This document shows, piece after piece, positions 33,176 through 45,107 of a DNA stretch of 46,841 nt. The position numbers and the translations under genes are program-made. Positions within the stretch are counted from its first letter, which is position 1. Every line of letters starts with the position of its first letter. The DNA lies in the NCBI GenBank assembly GCA_003669125.1, contig QWQF01000029.1:1-46841 (forward strand), read 5' to 3'. A model generated the notes under the pieces. The model ran no database searches. It was not told the DNA's origin and saw only the letters and a list, made by a program, of their open reading frames with translations. The DNA is from Planctomycetota bacterium. GTDB lineage: Bacteria; Planctomycetota; Planctomycetia; Planctomycetales; Planctomycetaceae.

Positions 33176-34468
33176 TCAGGCGATCAGTTCTTTGATCCCT
33201 TGATAGGCGGGATCGGCGATCGGCATCGGTCGGCCGCCGATGTCGAAGTTGCCGGACGAATCCACGCCGAGAGCGTTCAAGTACGTGTGGAACAGATGCC
33301 CGGCGGTCACTTCGCGATCGGTAACTTGAGTGCCGTTGGCGTTCGTCTTGCCGATGACCGCACCGGGGATGATCTTCGCGCCACCGACGAGTACCGACCA
33401 CGCCGTGCCCCAGTGATCGCGGCCGAACAGATGATTGATGTTCGGTGTGCGGCCGAACTCGCAGAGCACGACGACCAGCGTCGATTCGAGCATCCCGCGA
33501 TCGCCCAAGTCGCCAACCAGCGTCGCGAATGGCTGGTCCCATTCGCCGAGTTGTTCGAGGTGGAAGTTGAAGTTCTCGTTGTGCGTGTCGTAGTTCGAGT
33601 GCGTGACTTGCACGAACGTCACGCCGCGCTCCAGTAGTCGCCGAGCCAGCAAGCAATGCCGGCCGAAGTCATGCTTGCCGTAGCGAGCTTGATCGGCGTC
33701 CGATTCTTTCGTGAGGTCGAACGCATCGCGCTGAGCCATCATCTGTTGAGCCTGATCGTAGCTCTGCACGAAGGCATCGGTCATCGCGGTGCGACGTTTG
33801 AGATTGAACCGCTCGTTGGCCTTCTTGCGGAAATCGTTCCGCGACGCATCGACCGCTTCGGCAATCGCTTCGGGGCGTTCTGAATTCGCCGGCGGCTTGC
33901 CGTTGCCGAGCGAAATGCTGGCGTACTTCGGACCGAGATACGCCGAATCGTTGCCACGGCCGCCTCCGCCACCCGGCGTGATGATGATGTGGCCTGGAAG
34001 GCCCGCGCTGTCCGGCGACAGTGACTTCGCAGCGACGGCTCCCAACTGGGGAAACGCCATGCCGGGGGTCTCTTTCCGGCCGGTGAGCATCATGTGCATC
34101 CCCTTGCCGTGGTCGTTCTCCTTCGTGTTGATGCTGCGAACGATCGCCAGCCGGTGCATCTGTTTGGCGGTGTGCGGCAGCAGTTCGGAGATGTGGACTC
34201 CGGTCTGCGACGTCGGGATCGCTCGGAACGGTCCGCCGGTGTCGGTCCCCGGCTTCGGATCCCAGCTTTCAAGCTGGCTCAATCCGCCGTGCATGTTGAA
34301 CACGATCACTCGCTTCTGTTGCTTCGCGAGTTGCTCAGCCATGACTGGCCGAGTCAGCGTGCCGATTCCTCCGCCGACGATCGCACTCGCGCCAGCAGCG
34401 ACGCCTCCTAAGAATTGACGACGTCCGATCAAGTGCTCCGGCGACTGACAGGCATACGAGCATTTCAT
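33176..34468 (-). CDS. Tat-exported DUF1501 protein
   Basis: A 430-residue protein. ATG 34468 has GGGAG 8 nt upstream and places a twin-arginine signal, GRRQFLGGVAAGASAIVGG, near the N-terminus. The body has the DUF1501 pattern VIVFNMHGGLSQLESWDPKP, LLPHTAKQMHRLAIVRSI, FGRHCLLARRLLERGVTFVQV, FGRTPNINHLFGRDHWGTAWS and GGRPMPIADPAYQG. These proteins have an alkaline-phosphatase/sulfatase-like fold, but the activity of DUF1501 is not established. It is the second gene of a leftward pair, 67 bp after the DUF1549/DUF1553 protein, the standard planctomycete arrangement. Confidence 0.95.
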   Translation of the reverse strand: MKCSYACQSPEHLIGRRQFLGGVAAGASAIVGGGIGTLTRPVMAEQLAKQQKRVIVFNMHGGLSQLESWDPKPGTDTGGPFRAIPTSQTGVHISELLPHTAKQMHRLAIVRSINTKENDHGKGMHMMLTGRKETPGMAFPQLGAVAAKSLSPDSAGLPGHIIITPGGGGGRGNDSAYLGPKYASISLGNGKPPANSERPEAIAEAVDASRNDFRKKANERFNLKRRTAMTDAFVQSYDQAQQMMAQRDAFDLTKESDADQARYGKHDFGRHCLLARRLLERGVTFVQVTHSNYDTHNENFNFHLEQLGEWDQPFATLVGDLGDRGMLESTLVVVLCEFGRTPNINHLFGRDHWGTAWSVLVGGAKIIPGAVIGKTNANGTQVTDREVTAGHLFHTYLNALGVDSSGNFDIGGRPMPIADPAYQGIKELIA

Positions 34469-34535
34469 GGCGAGGTCTCCCAAAGTAACCATCACGCTCC
34501 GCGTGACGAAGTGCCGCTCGTCGAGCGAGCGGCGG

Positions 34536-37091
34536 TTAGTGATTGAAACGAAACTCGGCCGACGACAGCAAGCCCCAAACCATTTCTTGGATGGCGGGGA
34601 CACGGACATCGGCGCGGGATTGCAAGTGCGTCGTGACGAGTACGATCTCGTCGTCGGTCGGACGGCGATTGAAAACGTGCAGGTACATCTCTTCGGCCAG
34701 CAGCTTTGAATCTTTTTGAGCGGACAGTGGAGTTGCCAGCACCCCCGCCCAGTTATGGATCGTGCCGCCGTTACCGTAGAACAACGCTTGGTCGGCGGTC
34801 GCGTAGAAAACGTCTTGAGGCTGACCGGCCCCGCCGCCGAACATCGCGATGAACGGGCCAGCGTTGGCGCGGATGAGCTTTTCAGAGACGTGTTCTTCGA
34901 CCTGGCGTTCGCGGCCGCCGAGCGGAACCGCGACTTGCACGGGAGGATTCGCGGCAGCGGCGGTTTGGGCGGCCTTGTCGATTTCGGCGTTTGCAGTCTT
35001 CGTTTGCATGTCGATGTACCCGGTCGCGCTGAGCGTGCTGGCGGTGAGTTGCTCCGGGGTGAGTGGCTTCAGGCTGGCGACGTAGAAGTGCTCGATACAA
35101 AACTGCAGAACCTGCTCGCGAGTCGCGGCGAGCTGGTCGGCGTCGGACTTTGCTTGTTGTTGGGTCGTCGCCAGCAAAGCCGTGACGTCAGCCACCGTCT
35201 TTTGGGCAACGGCTTTCGCAGCTTCGTCGGCGGCTTGAGTCAGCGTCGTTTGAGCCGTCACGAGTTCGGTTTGTTTGGCGACGAGCACGGCTTGTGAAGC
35301 GGCGGCTTTCGCGACCTGTTCGTTGTAGCCAGCGAGCGTCTTCAAGCCGGTGATGCGGTGAGCGACGACGTTGCGATTCGCGTTGATGGTTCGAATGCCG
35401 ACGGCAGCGGCTTCGGCCTTCTCGCGAGCGGCGTCGAGCTTCGCCTTTTCAGCCATCCACTTTTCACGCACCGGATTGATCGCGGCGGCGGCGGTTGCGA
35501 AGGCGTCTTGCTTCGTCTTCGCGGCCACAACCTGCGTCTCGCGAGCCTTCGTCAGTGCGACGACTTCATTGTTGAGCGCGGTCGCGCGGGCTTGAAAGAA
35601 CTCTGTCGCCTTTTTGAGGTCCGCGTCGCCGGGAATCTTCGCGAGGGCTTCGCCGGCCTTCGCCGCAATTTCCGCGAGCGGCTTCGCTGCCTCGGTTTTC
35701 GGAGCGATCTGACCGTCCGTCTTCGCGACAACGTCGGCAGCGGCATCGAATTGTTTGCGAGCTTCGACGGCGGCGGTGGTGATCTTGGTCAACTCGTCGC
35801 GGACGGGAGCGACGGCCTTCTTGACCGCATCGAATTCCGATTCCGTCGGCTTCGCGGCTTCCTTCGATTGGTCGATCGCAGCGGAGATTTCTTTCTGCTT
35901 CGCATCGAGTGTGGCGAGCAGCGCGGCGGCTTGTTGCGAAGCGCCGTTCCAATCGAGCGGCAGCTCACCCGATCGCTGATAAGTCTGCGTCAGCGCGATC
36001 TCGCGGAGCAGCGTCTTCACGTCGTACTTCGCGGCGACGATCTCGGCGGTCAACAGGTCGAGCAGTTCTGGATGCGTCGCGGGGTTGTCCGAATGGTGCA
36101 GGTCCAGCGGATGCACGATGCCTCGGCCGAGCATCATGGCCCACAGCCGGTTCGCGATGTTGCGATTGAACTGCGGATTGTTGGTGGTCGTGATCGCCTC
36201 GGCGAGTTTGGCTCGGCGGCTGTACTTCGGGACCGGGCGAGTGTTGTCCGTCGGCTTGACGTTGTACTCTTCGCCGATCGGCAGCAGCGGATCTTCGACG
36301 AATGTCCCGGCGGGCACGCGTGGAGCACTGACGCCCGACTCTTTCGTGAAGACCGAGGTGAACGCGACATCGCCGTCGGCCTTCTCGCCCAGGAACTGCT
36401 TCTTGGCGGCGGCATCGTTGAACATCACCGTGCGGACGACGAACGCCTGCACGCCGTAGTAATCGGACTGCAAGAAGTCGTTGACCAGCGGGCTGTCGTG
36501 ACACTGAGCGCATTGCAAATCACGCCCGAAGAACAGTCGGCCGATGTCGCGCGTCACGAGATTCGGCTCGGCAGTACGGTCGAGGAAAAACTTCGACGCC
36601 GGCCGATTCGCCGGATCGACGCCATCGGCCGCGATGATCTCGCGAACCAGTTGGTCGTACGGTTTGTTGGTCAGGAACGACTCGTACAAATACTTCTGCC
36701 ACTCCGGCGACGGGACGTGCGCGTCGGCTCGGCGTTCCATCAGGGCCACGTCGAACGTGTTCGCCAAGTGCCGAGCGAATCGCGGACTGGCTAGCAGTTT
36801 GTCGATCAGCTTCTGCCGTTTGTCGGGAGCCGGGTCATCCAGAAAGGCCTTCGCCTCCGAACCGGTCACCGTCATGCCATTGAGGTCGAGGCTGATTCGC
36901 CGCAAGAATTCTGCGTCGGAACAAACCGCCGCGACCGGGCCAAGCGGGGCGGCGTTCACCAATCGGTCGATCCGCTGATGCAGCGGTTCTTGGATCTGAG
37001 CGACCGCAGGCAGAGACACCGCGAAAACCATCGCGGTGAACGCGACAATCGGTCGGAAGGAAGGGAACGACCAGAAAAATTTTGCCGGCAT
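34536..37091 (-). CDS. DUF1549/DUF1553 (PSD1-type) protein with coiled-coil insertion
   Basis: An 851-residue protein. GGAGG lies 8 nt before ATG 37091, and a signal peptide (AFTAMVFAVSLPAVAQ) follows. DUF1549 (~30-250) has FLRRISLDLNGMTVT and the haem-like CAQCHDSPLVNDF (CxxCH). DUF1553 begins at ~290 (FNRNIANRLWAMMLGRGIV...HPELLDLL). At ~385, after LTQTYQRSGELPLDW, the domain is interrupted by about 280 residues rich in Ala, Lys, Glu and Thr with strong heptad character, and resumes at ~664 (FYVASLKPLTPEQL) to the usual end (LYLHVFNRRPTDDEI-like, WGLLSSAEFRFNH). The function of the pair with DUF1501 is unknown; export of both suggests a surface or periplasmic complex. The insertion is the odd feature. 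Confidence 0.93.
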   Translation of the reverse strand: MPAKFFWSFPSFRPIVAFTAMVFAVSLPAVAQIQEPLHQRIDRLVNAAPLGPVAAVCSDAEFLRRISLDLNGMTVTGSEAKAFLDDPAPDKRQKLIDKLLASPRFARHLANTFDVALMERRADAHVPSPEWQKYLYESFLTNKPYDQLVREIIAADGVDPANRPASKFFLDRTAEPNLVTRDIGRLFFGRDLQCAQCHDSPLVNDFLQSDYYGVQAFVVRTVMFNDAAAKKQFLGEKADGDVAFTSVFTKESGVSAPRVPAGTFVEDPLLPIGEEYNVKPTDNTRPVPKYSRRAKLAEAITTTNNPQFNRNIANRLWAMMLGRGIVHPLDLHHSDNPATHPELLDLLTAEIVAAKYDVKTLLREIALTQTYQRSGELPLDWNGASQQAAALLATLDAKQKEISAAIDQSKEAAKPTESEFDAVKKAVAPVRDELTKITTAAVEARKQFDAAADVVAKTDGQIAPKTEAAKPLAEIAAKAGEALAKIPGDADLKKATEFFQARATALNNEVVALTKARETQVVAAKTKQDAFATAAAAINPVREKWMAEKAKLDAAREKAEAAAVGIRTINANRNVVAHRITGLKTLAGYNEQVAKAAASQAVLVAKQTELVTAQTTLTQAADEAAKAVAQKTVADVTALLATTQQQAKSDADQLAATREQVLQFCIEHFYVASLKPLTPEQLTASTLSATGYIDMQTKTANAEIDKAAQTAAAANPPVQVAVPLGGRERQVEEHVSEKLIRANAGPFIAMFGGGAGQPQDVFYATADQALFYGNGGTIHNWAGVLATPLSAQKDSKLLAEEMYLHVFNRRPTDDEIVLVTTHLQSRADVRVPAIQEMVWGLLSSAEFRFNH

Positions 37092-37233
37092 TCGGTAAGC
37101 CTCCGGCGAATCAGGTGGGAACCGAGTCGGGCGAGAGAGGCCATCCGCTGGCCTTCAATTGGTATCGGCTGATGCGTACCGTAGGCCGGGAGCCGGACAC
37201 CGTCAACCGGAACGCCTTGCCGGGATCGCCTCA

Positions 37234-37257
37234 ACGACCGGAAGTTGTTCCGGTCGT
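37234..37257. repeat. Hairpin between hrpA and the PSD1-type gene
   Basis: Perfect 10-bp arms ACGACCGGAA / TTCCGGTCGT around GTTG. It sits in the 223-bp gap after the hrpA stop and before the PSD1-type start, both minus strand. It could be a terminator for hrpA, but no T-run follows on the minus strand. Confidence 0.5.
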
Positions 37258-37314
37258 GACGGTCGGTGTGGCTGGGCTTGAAGTCAGAAATTGGTTGTTG
37301 GTGATTGGCTGCGA

Positions 37315-40300
37315 TCACGCAAGCAGCTCCCATTGTTTGTCCCAGCGCTGCGGCGAGATTGGGATTGCGGTTCGCAGTTCCTGAGCGAACAGCGACACGC
37401 GCAGTTCTTCCAGCATCCACTGGCAGTTCGCAAGTTCCGGCTCGTGACGTCCGACCTGCTTCGCAGCATCGAGTCGCGCGATTAACTTTCGCCAGCGTGG
37501 TTCGATGTCGGTCACCGCGCGCTGATCGCGAGCTTGCCCGGCGGAGATCAGTTTCTTGATCCGGAGCGCGATCCCTTGGAAGTAGCGCGGAAATTGTTGC
37601 AACCATTCCCACGCCGTCGTTGTGAGGAATCCCGCCTCGGTCAATCGAGCGAGCTGTTCTCGACAATCGGCGATCGCCGTCTGAGCGAACGGCAACCGGC
37701 AGACTTCAACCGCTCGGCGAGCTTCCGTGTACGCGGCGAGCAACGGGCCGATCAATTCGATGAGCTCTTGGACCGCCGAGGGAATGGCCAACTTCGCGGC
37801 GCGGACTCGGTCGTGAAACTGCGACTTCGTTTGCGGAGGACGGGCACTCTTGTCCATTCTCCCGAACATCGCTCGCTCGGCAATCAACTCGACAAGTTGT
37901 TGCGGCAGCCGACCTTTGTCCGGCAGCGTCGCGGTCAGCAGTTGCCATTTGCCAAGGTCCGGCAGGTACTGCACCTGCTTCTTCAACTCTTTTGAGGCCG
38001 CGATCACGAACAGCCGCCGCAGGCCGAGTCGCGTGTCGAACGCCGCCCGCTCTGCGGAATCGGCCAGTCGCAGCGACACGCTGTCACCGCGATCGACCAA
38101 CGACGGGTAGCCTTTTAGTTTCAAGCCGCCATGCTCGAGATCGACTGACGGTGGCAGCACGTCGAAATCCCAATCAGTCAGCCCGTCGCGATTCCATTGC
38201 GAGTGATCAATCGCCGAAAAGCTCGCCGACGCGTTCGCGCCGAGTTGTCCGCGCAGTTGATCGAGATCGCGACTGACACTGAGCGTCGTGCCATTCGCGC
38301 CCAGGACTTTGACGCTGATCCGCAGGTGCGGAGGCAAGTTGGCTTCGCGAATTTCGCTCGCGTCGATGCGCTGGCCGCTCAGTTTCGTGAGCACCGCTGC
38401 GACCGCCGCATTGACGTCTCCCTCGCCGAACTTGATTTGCTTGAGCACCGCCTTCGCCGTCTCCGGTACCGGCACGAACAATCGCCGCCGCTCTTTCGGC
38501 AACGACTTGATCAGCGCGACGACTTTCTCTTCGAGCAATCCCGGTACGAGCCAGCCGAGCCGATGCGAGTCGAGTTGGTTGAGCCCCTCCTGCGGCACGG
38601 TGATCGTGATCCCGTCGTCCGCCTCGCCCGGTTCGAGCTTGTATTCGAGCGGGACTTGGAGGTGCTTGAGCTTCAACGTCTCCGGGAAATCCTCGGACGT
38701 CGCCTCAGAACGATCGGAGTTCAGCAGGTCTTCTCGCTTCAGAAACAGCGAGCGTTCGTTGGCCCCTTCTCCCTTCGAGAGAGGAGATGGGATTGGAGCT
38801 TTGCACCACTTCAGAAGGCTTGGTCCGTCGAGGACGTCCGCTGGGAGACGTTGTTCGTAGAACTCCAGCAACGCCTCTTCGCTTTTCAGGAAATCGGCGC
38901 GGCGCGATTTCACTCGCAACGCTTCGAGTTCCTCGATCAGCTTGGCGTTGTGGACGAAGAACGAGGCGGTGCAGTCGAAGTCGCGCTCGACCAAGCCGTG
39001 TTGAATGAGCAATCGCCGCGCGGTGACGAGATCAATCCGCCCCAACCGAACTTTGCGACGCGGCACGATCGTCAGCCCGAACAGCGACACACGCTCGAAC
39101 GCCATTGCCGAACCAGCCGAGCGGTCCCAGTGCGGCTCGCTGTGAGTCCGCGTGACGAGATGCTCGGCCAGCGATTCGATCCACGCGGGGTCGATCCGCG
39201 CGACCGTCCGCAAATACCGCTTGCTGGTTTCAATCAACTCCGCCGCGACAATCCATTTCGGCTTCGAGCCGAATGTCCCCGACCCCGGCCAGACGACCGC
39301 CTTCATTCCGCCCACTGCGGAATACTCGGATGATTCGCTCTCGCGATTCGCGATGCTCGCGAGGAACCCGGTCAGCAACGCACGATGAATTGCAGTCGAT
39401 GCTTCATTCCGGGAGGGCGAGGCACCCGCCGAACCGCGATGAGCAACGGGACGTGAATCCCGAACCGGCTCGGCGGGAGCCTCGCCCTCCCATCGCCGTG
39501 GTCCCGACTTCAATCCGTTCTCCTTTGCCAGTTCGGCCAATTGGCGATGCACGTCGGCCCACTCGCGCAGGCGGTTGAAGTTCAGAAAGTTTTGCAGGCA
39601 CGCCTTCCGCACTTGGCTGTTCGAGAGCGTGTCCTTCAAGTGATGGAAAAAATCCCACAGCTTCAACAAGCTGAGAAAGTCCGAGTCGGGATGCTGAAAC
39701 GGCTTGTGCTTCTCGTCGGCAGACTGCTGCTTGTCGAGCGGCCGATCGCGCGGGTCTTGAGCCTCGAGCGCGGCGGCGATGATCAGGATGTCGTTCAAGC
39801 AACCTTCGTCGTGTCCCGCGACGATCAGCCGAGCGATCCGCGGATCAACCGGCAATCGCGCGAGCTTGCGGCCGAGTTCGGTCAGTTCGTTCCGCTCGTT
39901 GACCGCTCCGAGTTCGAACAGCGTTTTGTAGCCGTCGCGAATCGCCGTCGGCTTCGGAGGTTCGAGGAATGGAAAGTCTTCGATCGCTCCCAGATTGAGT
40001 GACTGCGTTTGCAGAATCACCGATGCGAGATTCGTGCGCAGAATCTCTGGCGGCGTGAATCGCTCGCGCGTCTTGTAGTCCGACTCCTCGAACAGCCGGA
40101 TACAGACTCCCGGTCCGATGCGACCGCAACGACCCCTGCGTTGATCCGCCGACGCCTGCGAGATCGGCTCGATCGGCAGTCGCTGCATTTTGCTCCGCGC
40201 CGAGTACCGGCTGATGCGTGCTGTCCCCGTGTCAATGACCGCCCGAATACCGGGGACCGTCAGCGAGGACTCGGCGACGTTCGTCGCGATGACGATGCGA

Positions 40301-41439
40301 CGCTGGCCGGAACGTGGCTCGAAGACTCGCTGTTGCTCGGCGAGCGTCAGTCGAGCGTACAGCGGAAGAATCTCGACATCAGCCCTCTGCCCTTTTCGTC
40401 CGCCCGTGATGTTGAACCTCGCTCGCAGTAACTTCGCCGTTTCGTGAATGTCCCACTCGGTCGGTTGAAAAATCAGGATGTCCCACAGTCCTTCGGCGAC
40501 AAGTTCATCGACCGCATCGAGGATCGCCTGCTGCGGATCGAGATCGTCGAGGTCTTCACGCAACTGGCGAACGGGGGACATCAGCCCTCTGGTTCGTTCG
40601 GAGTTGAGTTCGCTAGCAACCGGAGGGCTGACGTCCTTCGTTCGCCTGTTTTCGGACAGGGAACGCCACCGCACCTCAACCGGGTACATCCGGCCGGAAA
40701 CTTCCAGAATCGGGGCGGGACCGGCGCTCGAACCGAAGTGCTCTGCGAACCGCGCCGCGTCGATCGTCGCGGACGTGATGATGACCTTCAGGTCCGGCCG
40801 CTTTGGCAACAGACGCTTCAAGTTGCCAAGCAGAAAGTCGATGTTGAGGCTCCGCTCGTGAGCCTCATCGACGATGATCGTGTCGTACTGATCGAGAAAT
40901 CGGTCGCTGCGAGTTTCGGCCAGCAGCACGCCGTCGGTCATTAGCTTGATGAGCGTGTTCGGCTGTGTCGCGTCAGTGAAGCGAATTTTGAAACCGACCG
41001 TCGTGCCGAGCGTCGTCTTCAGTTCCTCCGCCACGCGAGCGGCGATCGTCCGCGCAGCGACTCGGCGAGGCTGCGTGTGACCGATCAAACCGGAGACGCC
41101 ACGTCCCAGCGACAGACAAAACTTCGGCAACTGCGTCGATTTCCCCGAACCGGTTTCACCACAGACGATGACGACTTGGTGATCGCGGATCGCGGCTTCG
41201 ATTTCACTCCGCTTGCCGAGGATCGGCAATTCGGGATCGCACTCGATCTTCGGCACGCTGCTCGCGCGACTCTCGCGGCGAGTGATCGAGCGACGAAATC
41301 CCTCATCCAACTTCGCCAGCAATGCGTCAATCGGCCGCTTCGCCTTCTCGGACTCACGCAGTTGACGGACTTGTTGTCGCAAGCGATGCCGGTCGGACAG
41401 CATGGTCTCGGCAAGTCGGCGTTCCCAATCCGTGAGCAT
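37315..41439 (-). CDS. hrpA: HrpA-type DEAH ATP-dependent RNA helicase
   Basis: A 1374-residue helicase, slightly longer than E. coli HrpA (about 1300). ATG 41439 is taken rather than the TTG one codon before. Walker A is VIVCGETGSGKSTQLPKF (~96), the DEAH box IIVDEAHERSLN (~185), motif III VIITSATIDAARF, and the C-terminal helicase motifs VIATNVAESSLTVPGI and QRRGRCGRIGPGVCIRLF. The long C-terminal HrpA-specific region follows (DUF3418-like, e.g. VTITVPQEGLNQLDSHRLGWLVPGLLEEK). In E. coli HrpA helps rescue stalled ribosomes and process mRNA. Two palindromic elements are inserted in frame (residues ~265-291 and ~649-676), adding sequence such as RTKDVSPPVASELNSERTR and EGEAPAEPVRDSRPVAHRG that the family lacks. 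Confidence 0.95.
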   Translation of the reverse strand: MLTDWERRLAETMLSDRHRLRQQVRQLRESEKAKRPIDALLAKLDEGFRRSITRRESRASSVPKIECDPELPILGKRSEIEAAIRDHQVVIVCGETGSGKSTQLPKFCLSLGRGVSGLIGHTQPRRVAARTIAARVAEELKTTLGTTVGFKIRFTDATQPNTLIKLMTDGVLLAETRSDRFLDQYDTIIVDEAHERSLNIDFLLGNLKRLLPKRPDLKVIITSATIDAARFAEHFGSSAGPAPILEVSGRMYPVEVRWRSLSENRRTKDVSPPVASELNSERTRGLMSPVRQLREDLDDLDPQQAILDAVDELVAEGLWDILIFQPTEWDIHETAKLLRARFNITGGRKGQRADVEILPLYARLTLAEQQRVFEPRSGQRRIVIATNVAESSLTVPGIRAVIDTGTARISRYSARSKMQRLPIEPISQASADQRRGRCGRIGPGVCIRLFEESDYKTRERFTPPEILRTNLASVILQTQSLNLGAIEDFPFLEPPKPTAIRDGYKTLFELGAVNERNELTELGRKLARLPVDPRIARLIVAGHDEGCLNDILIIAAALEAQDPRDRPLDKQQSADEKHKPFQHPDSDFLSLLKLWDFFHHLKDTLSNSQVRKACLQNFLNFNRLREWADVHRQLAELAKENGLKSGPRRWEGEAPAEPVRDSRPVAHRGSAGASPSRNEASTAIHRALLTGFLASIANRESESSEYSAVGGMKAVVWPGSGTFGSKPKWIVAAELIETSKRYLRTVARIDPAWIESLAEHLVTRTHSEPHWDRSAGSAMAFERVSLFGLTIVPRRKVRLGRIDLVTARRLLIQHGLVERDFDCTASFFVHNAKLIEELEALRVKSRRADFLKSEEALLEFYEQRLPADVLDGPSLLKWCKAPIPSPLSKGEGANERSLFLKREDLLNSDRSEATSEDFPETLKLKHLQVPLEYKLEPGEADDGITITVPQEGLNQLDSHRLGWLVPGLLEEKVVALIKSLPKERRRLFVPVPETAKAVLKQIKFGEGDVNAAVAAVLTKLSGQRIDASEIREANLPPHLRISVKVLGANGTTLSVSRDLDQLRGQLGANASASFSAIDHSQWNRDGLTDWDFDVLPPSVDLEHGGLKLKGYPSLVDRGDSVSLRLADSAERAAFDTRLGLRRLFVIAASKELKKQVQYLPDLGKWQLLTATLPDKGRLPQQLVELIAERAMFGRMDKSARPPQTKSQFHDRVRAAKLAIPSAVQELIELIGPLLAAYTEARRAVEVCRLPFAQTAIADCREQLARLTEAGFLTTTAWEWLQQFPRYFQGIALRIKKLISAGQARDQRAVTDIEPRWRKLIARLDAAKQVGRHEPELANCQWMLEELRVSLFAQELRTAIPISPQRWDKQWELLA
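39411..39491. repeat. In-frame palindromic element in hrpA (site 2)
   Basis: 25-nt arms (39411-39435 and 39467-39491) match as inverted repeats at 23 of 25 positions, with an inner hairpin CGGGA...TCCCG. On the coding strand it gives WEGEAPAEP and then GSAGASPSR, a peptide pair encoded by the two arms. It sits between helicase-core and C-terminal segments. Confidence 0.85.
40567..40645. repeat. In-frame palindromic element in hrpA (site 1)
   Basis: 28-nt arms (40567-40594 and 40618-40645) pair at 24 of 28 positions; all four differences are transitions. It lies between the strand VEVRWRSLSE and the helix LDPQQAILDAVDEL of the helicase core. Its arms resemble the inner part of the MITE-like element at 28571-28689 (both share GCGARCGGGGGACRTCAGYC). 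Confidence 0.85.
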
Positions 41440-41484
41440 CAAAGTCGCCCTGTCGCGGAGTCATTCTGTCGCGAAGCGTGAGGG

Positions 41485-42009
41485 CTACAGGTCGTCAGCC
41501 AAGCCGTTTTCGTGGACCTCCGAGTCTGACAGCAGGCGGACATCACTTTGCGACGCCTTTCCCAGCGGGACCACATCACCACTATCGCTGTAGGAAACCT
41601 TGGCGGGACGAACATCGCCGTCATCATCGTCGCTCTCGTCCATCCGGTCCTCGTCATGCTGACGCTTCGGCATGGCCATCATAACTTCGGTGCCGGCGTC
41701 GTATTCGACCATGTCAGGGTCGTCCGGTCCGAGATAAACTTTGTACTTCGCGTTCGCAAAGGCGAGTTCGTCGCCGGGCAACAATGCTCCGCGAGTGACA
41801 CGCTGACCGTTGACCTTCGTCCCGTTGGTGCTGCCGAGGTCACGAATGAAAAGCAACCCGTCCGTCTTGACGATTATGCAATGCAACTTCGAGATGCTGC
41901 TGCGATCAATAAAGATGTCGCACACACCGCGTTTACGGCCAACGATCGTCACGTCCTTTTTAAGGCGAATCGACCGCTCGCCGTCAGTGGAGATGAGTTT
42001 GGCTTCCAT
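41485..42009 (-). CDS. FHA-domain protein with acidic tail
   Basis: A 174-residue protein. GAGG lies 6 nt before ATG 42009. The FHA domain (~5-105) has DVTIVGRKRGVCDIFID, the phosphothreonine-contact segment RSSISKLHCII and GSTNGTKVNGQRV, followed by GDELAFANAKYKVYL. FHA domains bind phosphothreonine peptides. The C-terminal 60 residues are polar and acidic (DEDRMDESDDDDGD), probably disordered. It has no enzymatic domain. It lies between hrpA (45 bp downstream, same strand) and divergent ppdK, so a reader or adaptor for a Ser/Thr kinase encoded elsewhere is inferred. Confidence 0.93.
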   Translation of the reverse strand: MEAKLISTDGERSIRLKKDVTIVGRKRGVCDIFIDRSSISKLHCIIVKTDGLLFIRDLGSTNGTKVNGQRVTRGALLPGDELAFANAKYKVYLGPDDPDMVEYDAGTEVMMAMPKRQHDEDRMDESDDDDGDVRPAKVSYSDSGDVVPLGKASQSDVRLLSDSEVHENGLADDL

Positions 42010-42269
42010 CGTGGACCTCAAAGGACCGGAGATCCCGATCTCGAAATGCTTTCGTGGTAACAGGTTCAACACTCTTCCACGGAAACCACAGTCTGTCAAG
42101 CACTTGGTTTGGTTGCTTGAGAAGGCAGCGGCGGGTCGCTAATTTGCTCCGCTCGCTGCGTCTGGGCTGGCCTTGGGTGGGCAACTTCCGCCCCCCGTTG
42201 TGGTTGAGTGATTTGGGCGGACCGTGTTTTGAGCGGCCGGTGCGGCAAATACTCCAAGGGAAAGTTTTC

Positions 42270-44993
<2,724 letters not shown>

Positions 44994-45044
44994 CTTCGTA
45001 GGGTGGGGTCGAGTCATCGAGACCCACTAATCCAGATCTCACTA

Positions 45045-45083
45045 ACAAAAAGCCTCGCCTCGAAAGACGCTGGGCTTTTTTGT
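45045..45083. terminator. Rho-independent terminator after ppdK, possibly bidirectional
   Basis: ACAAAAAGCC pairs with GGCTTTTTTGT around about 18 nt and ends in a T6 run. The A-run on the left means it could also stop leftward transcription, although the minus-strand thioredoxin gene ends 180 bp away. A partial palindrome, GTGGGGTC...GAGACCCAC (45003-45027), lies just before it. Confidence 0.7.
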
Positions 45084-45107
45084 TGTCGAGCAAAAACAAA
45101 CTTCAAA

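Noticed and set aside
38769..38796. Possible further palindrome in hrpA (CCCCTTCTCCCTT against GAGAGGAGATGGG)
   Set aside because: Arm match is poor, so it cannot be told from chance without a genome-wide comparison.
37315..41439. hrpA as a disrupted gene
   Set aside because: Both palindromic inserts keep the frame and all helicase motifs are intact.
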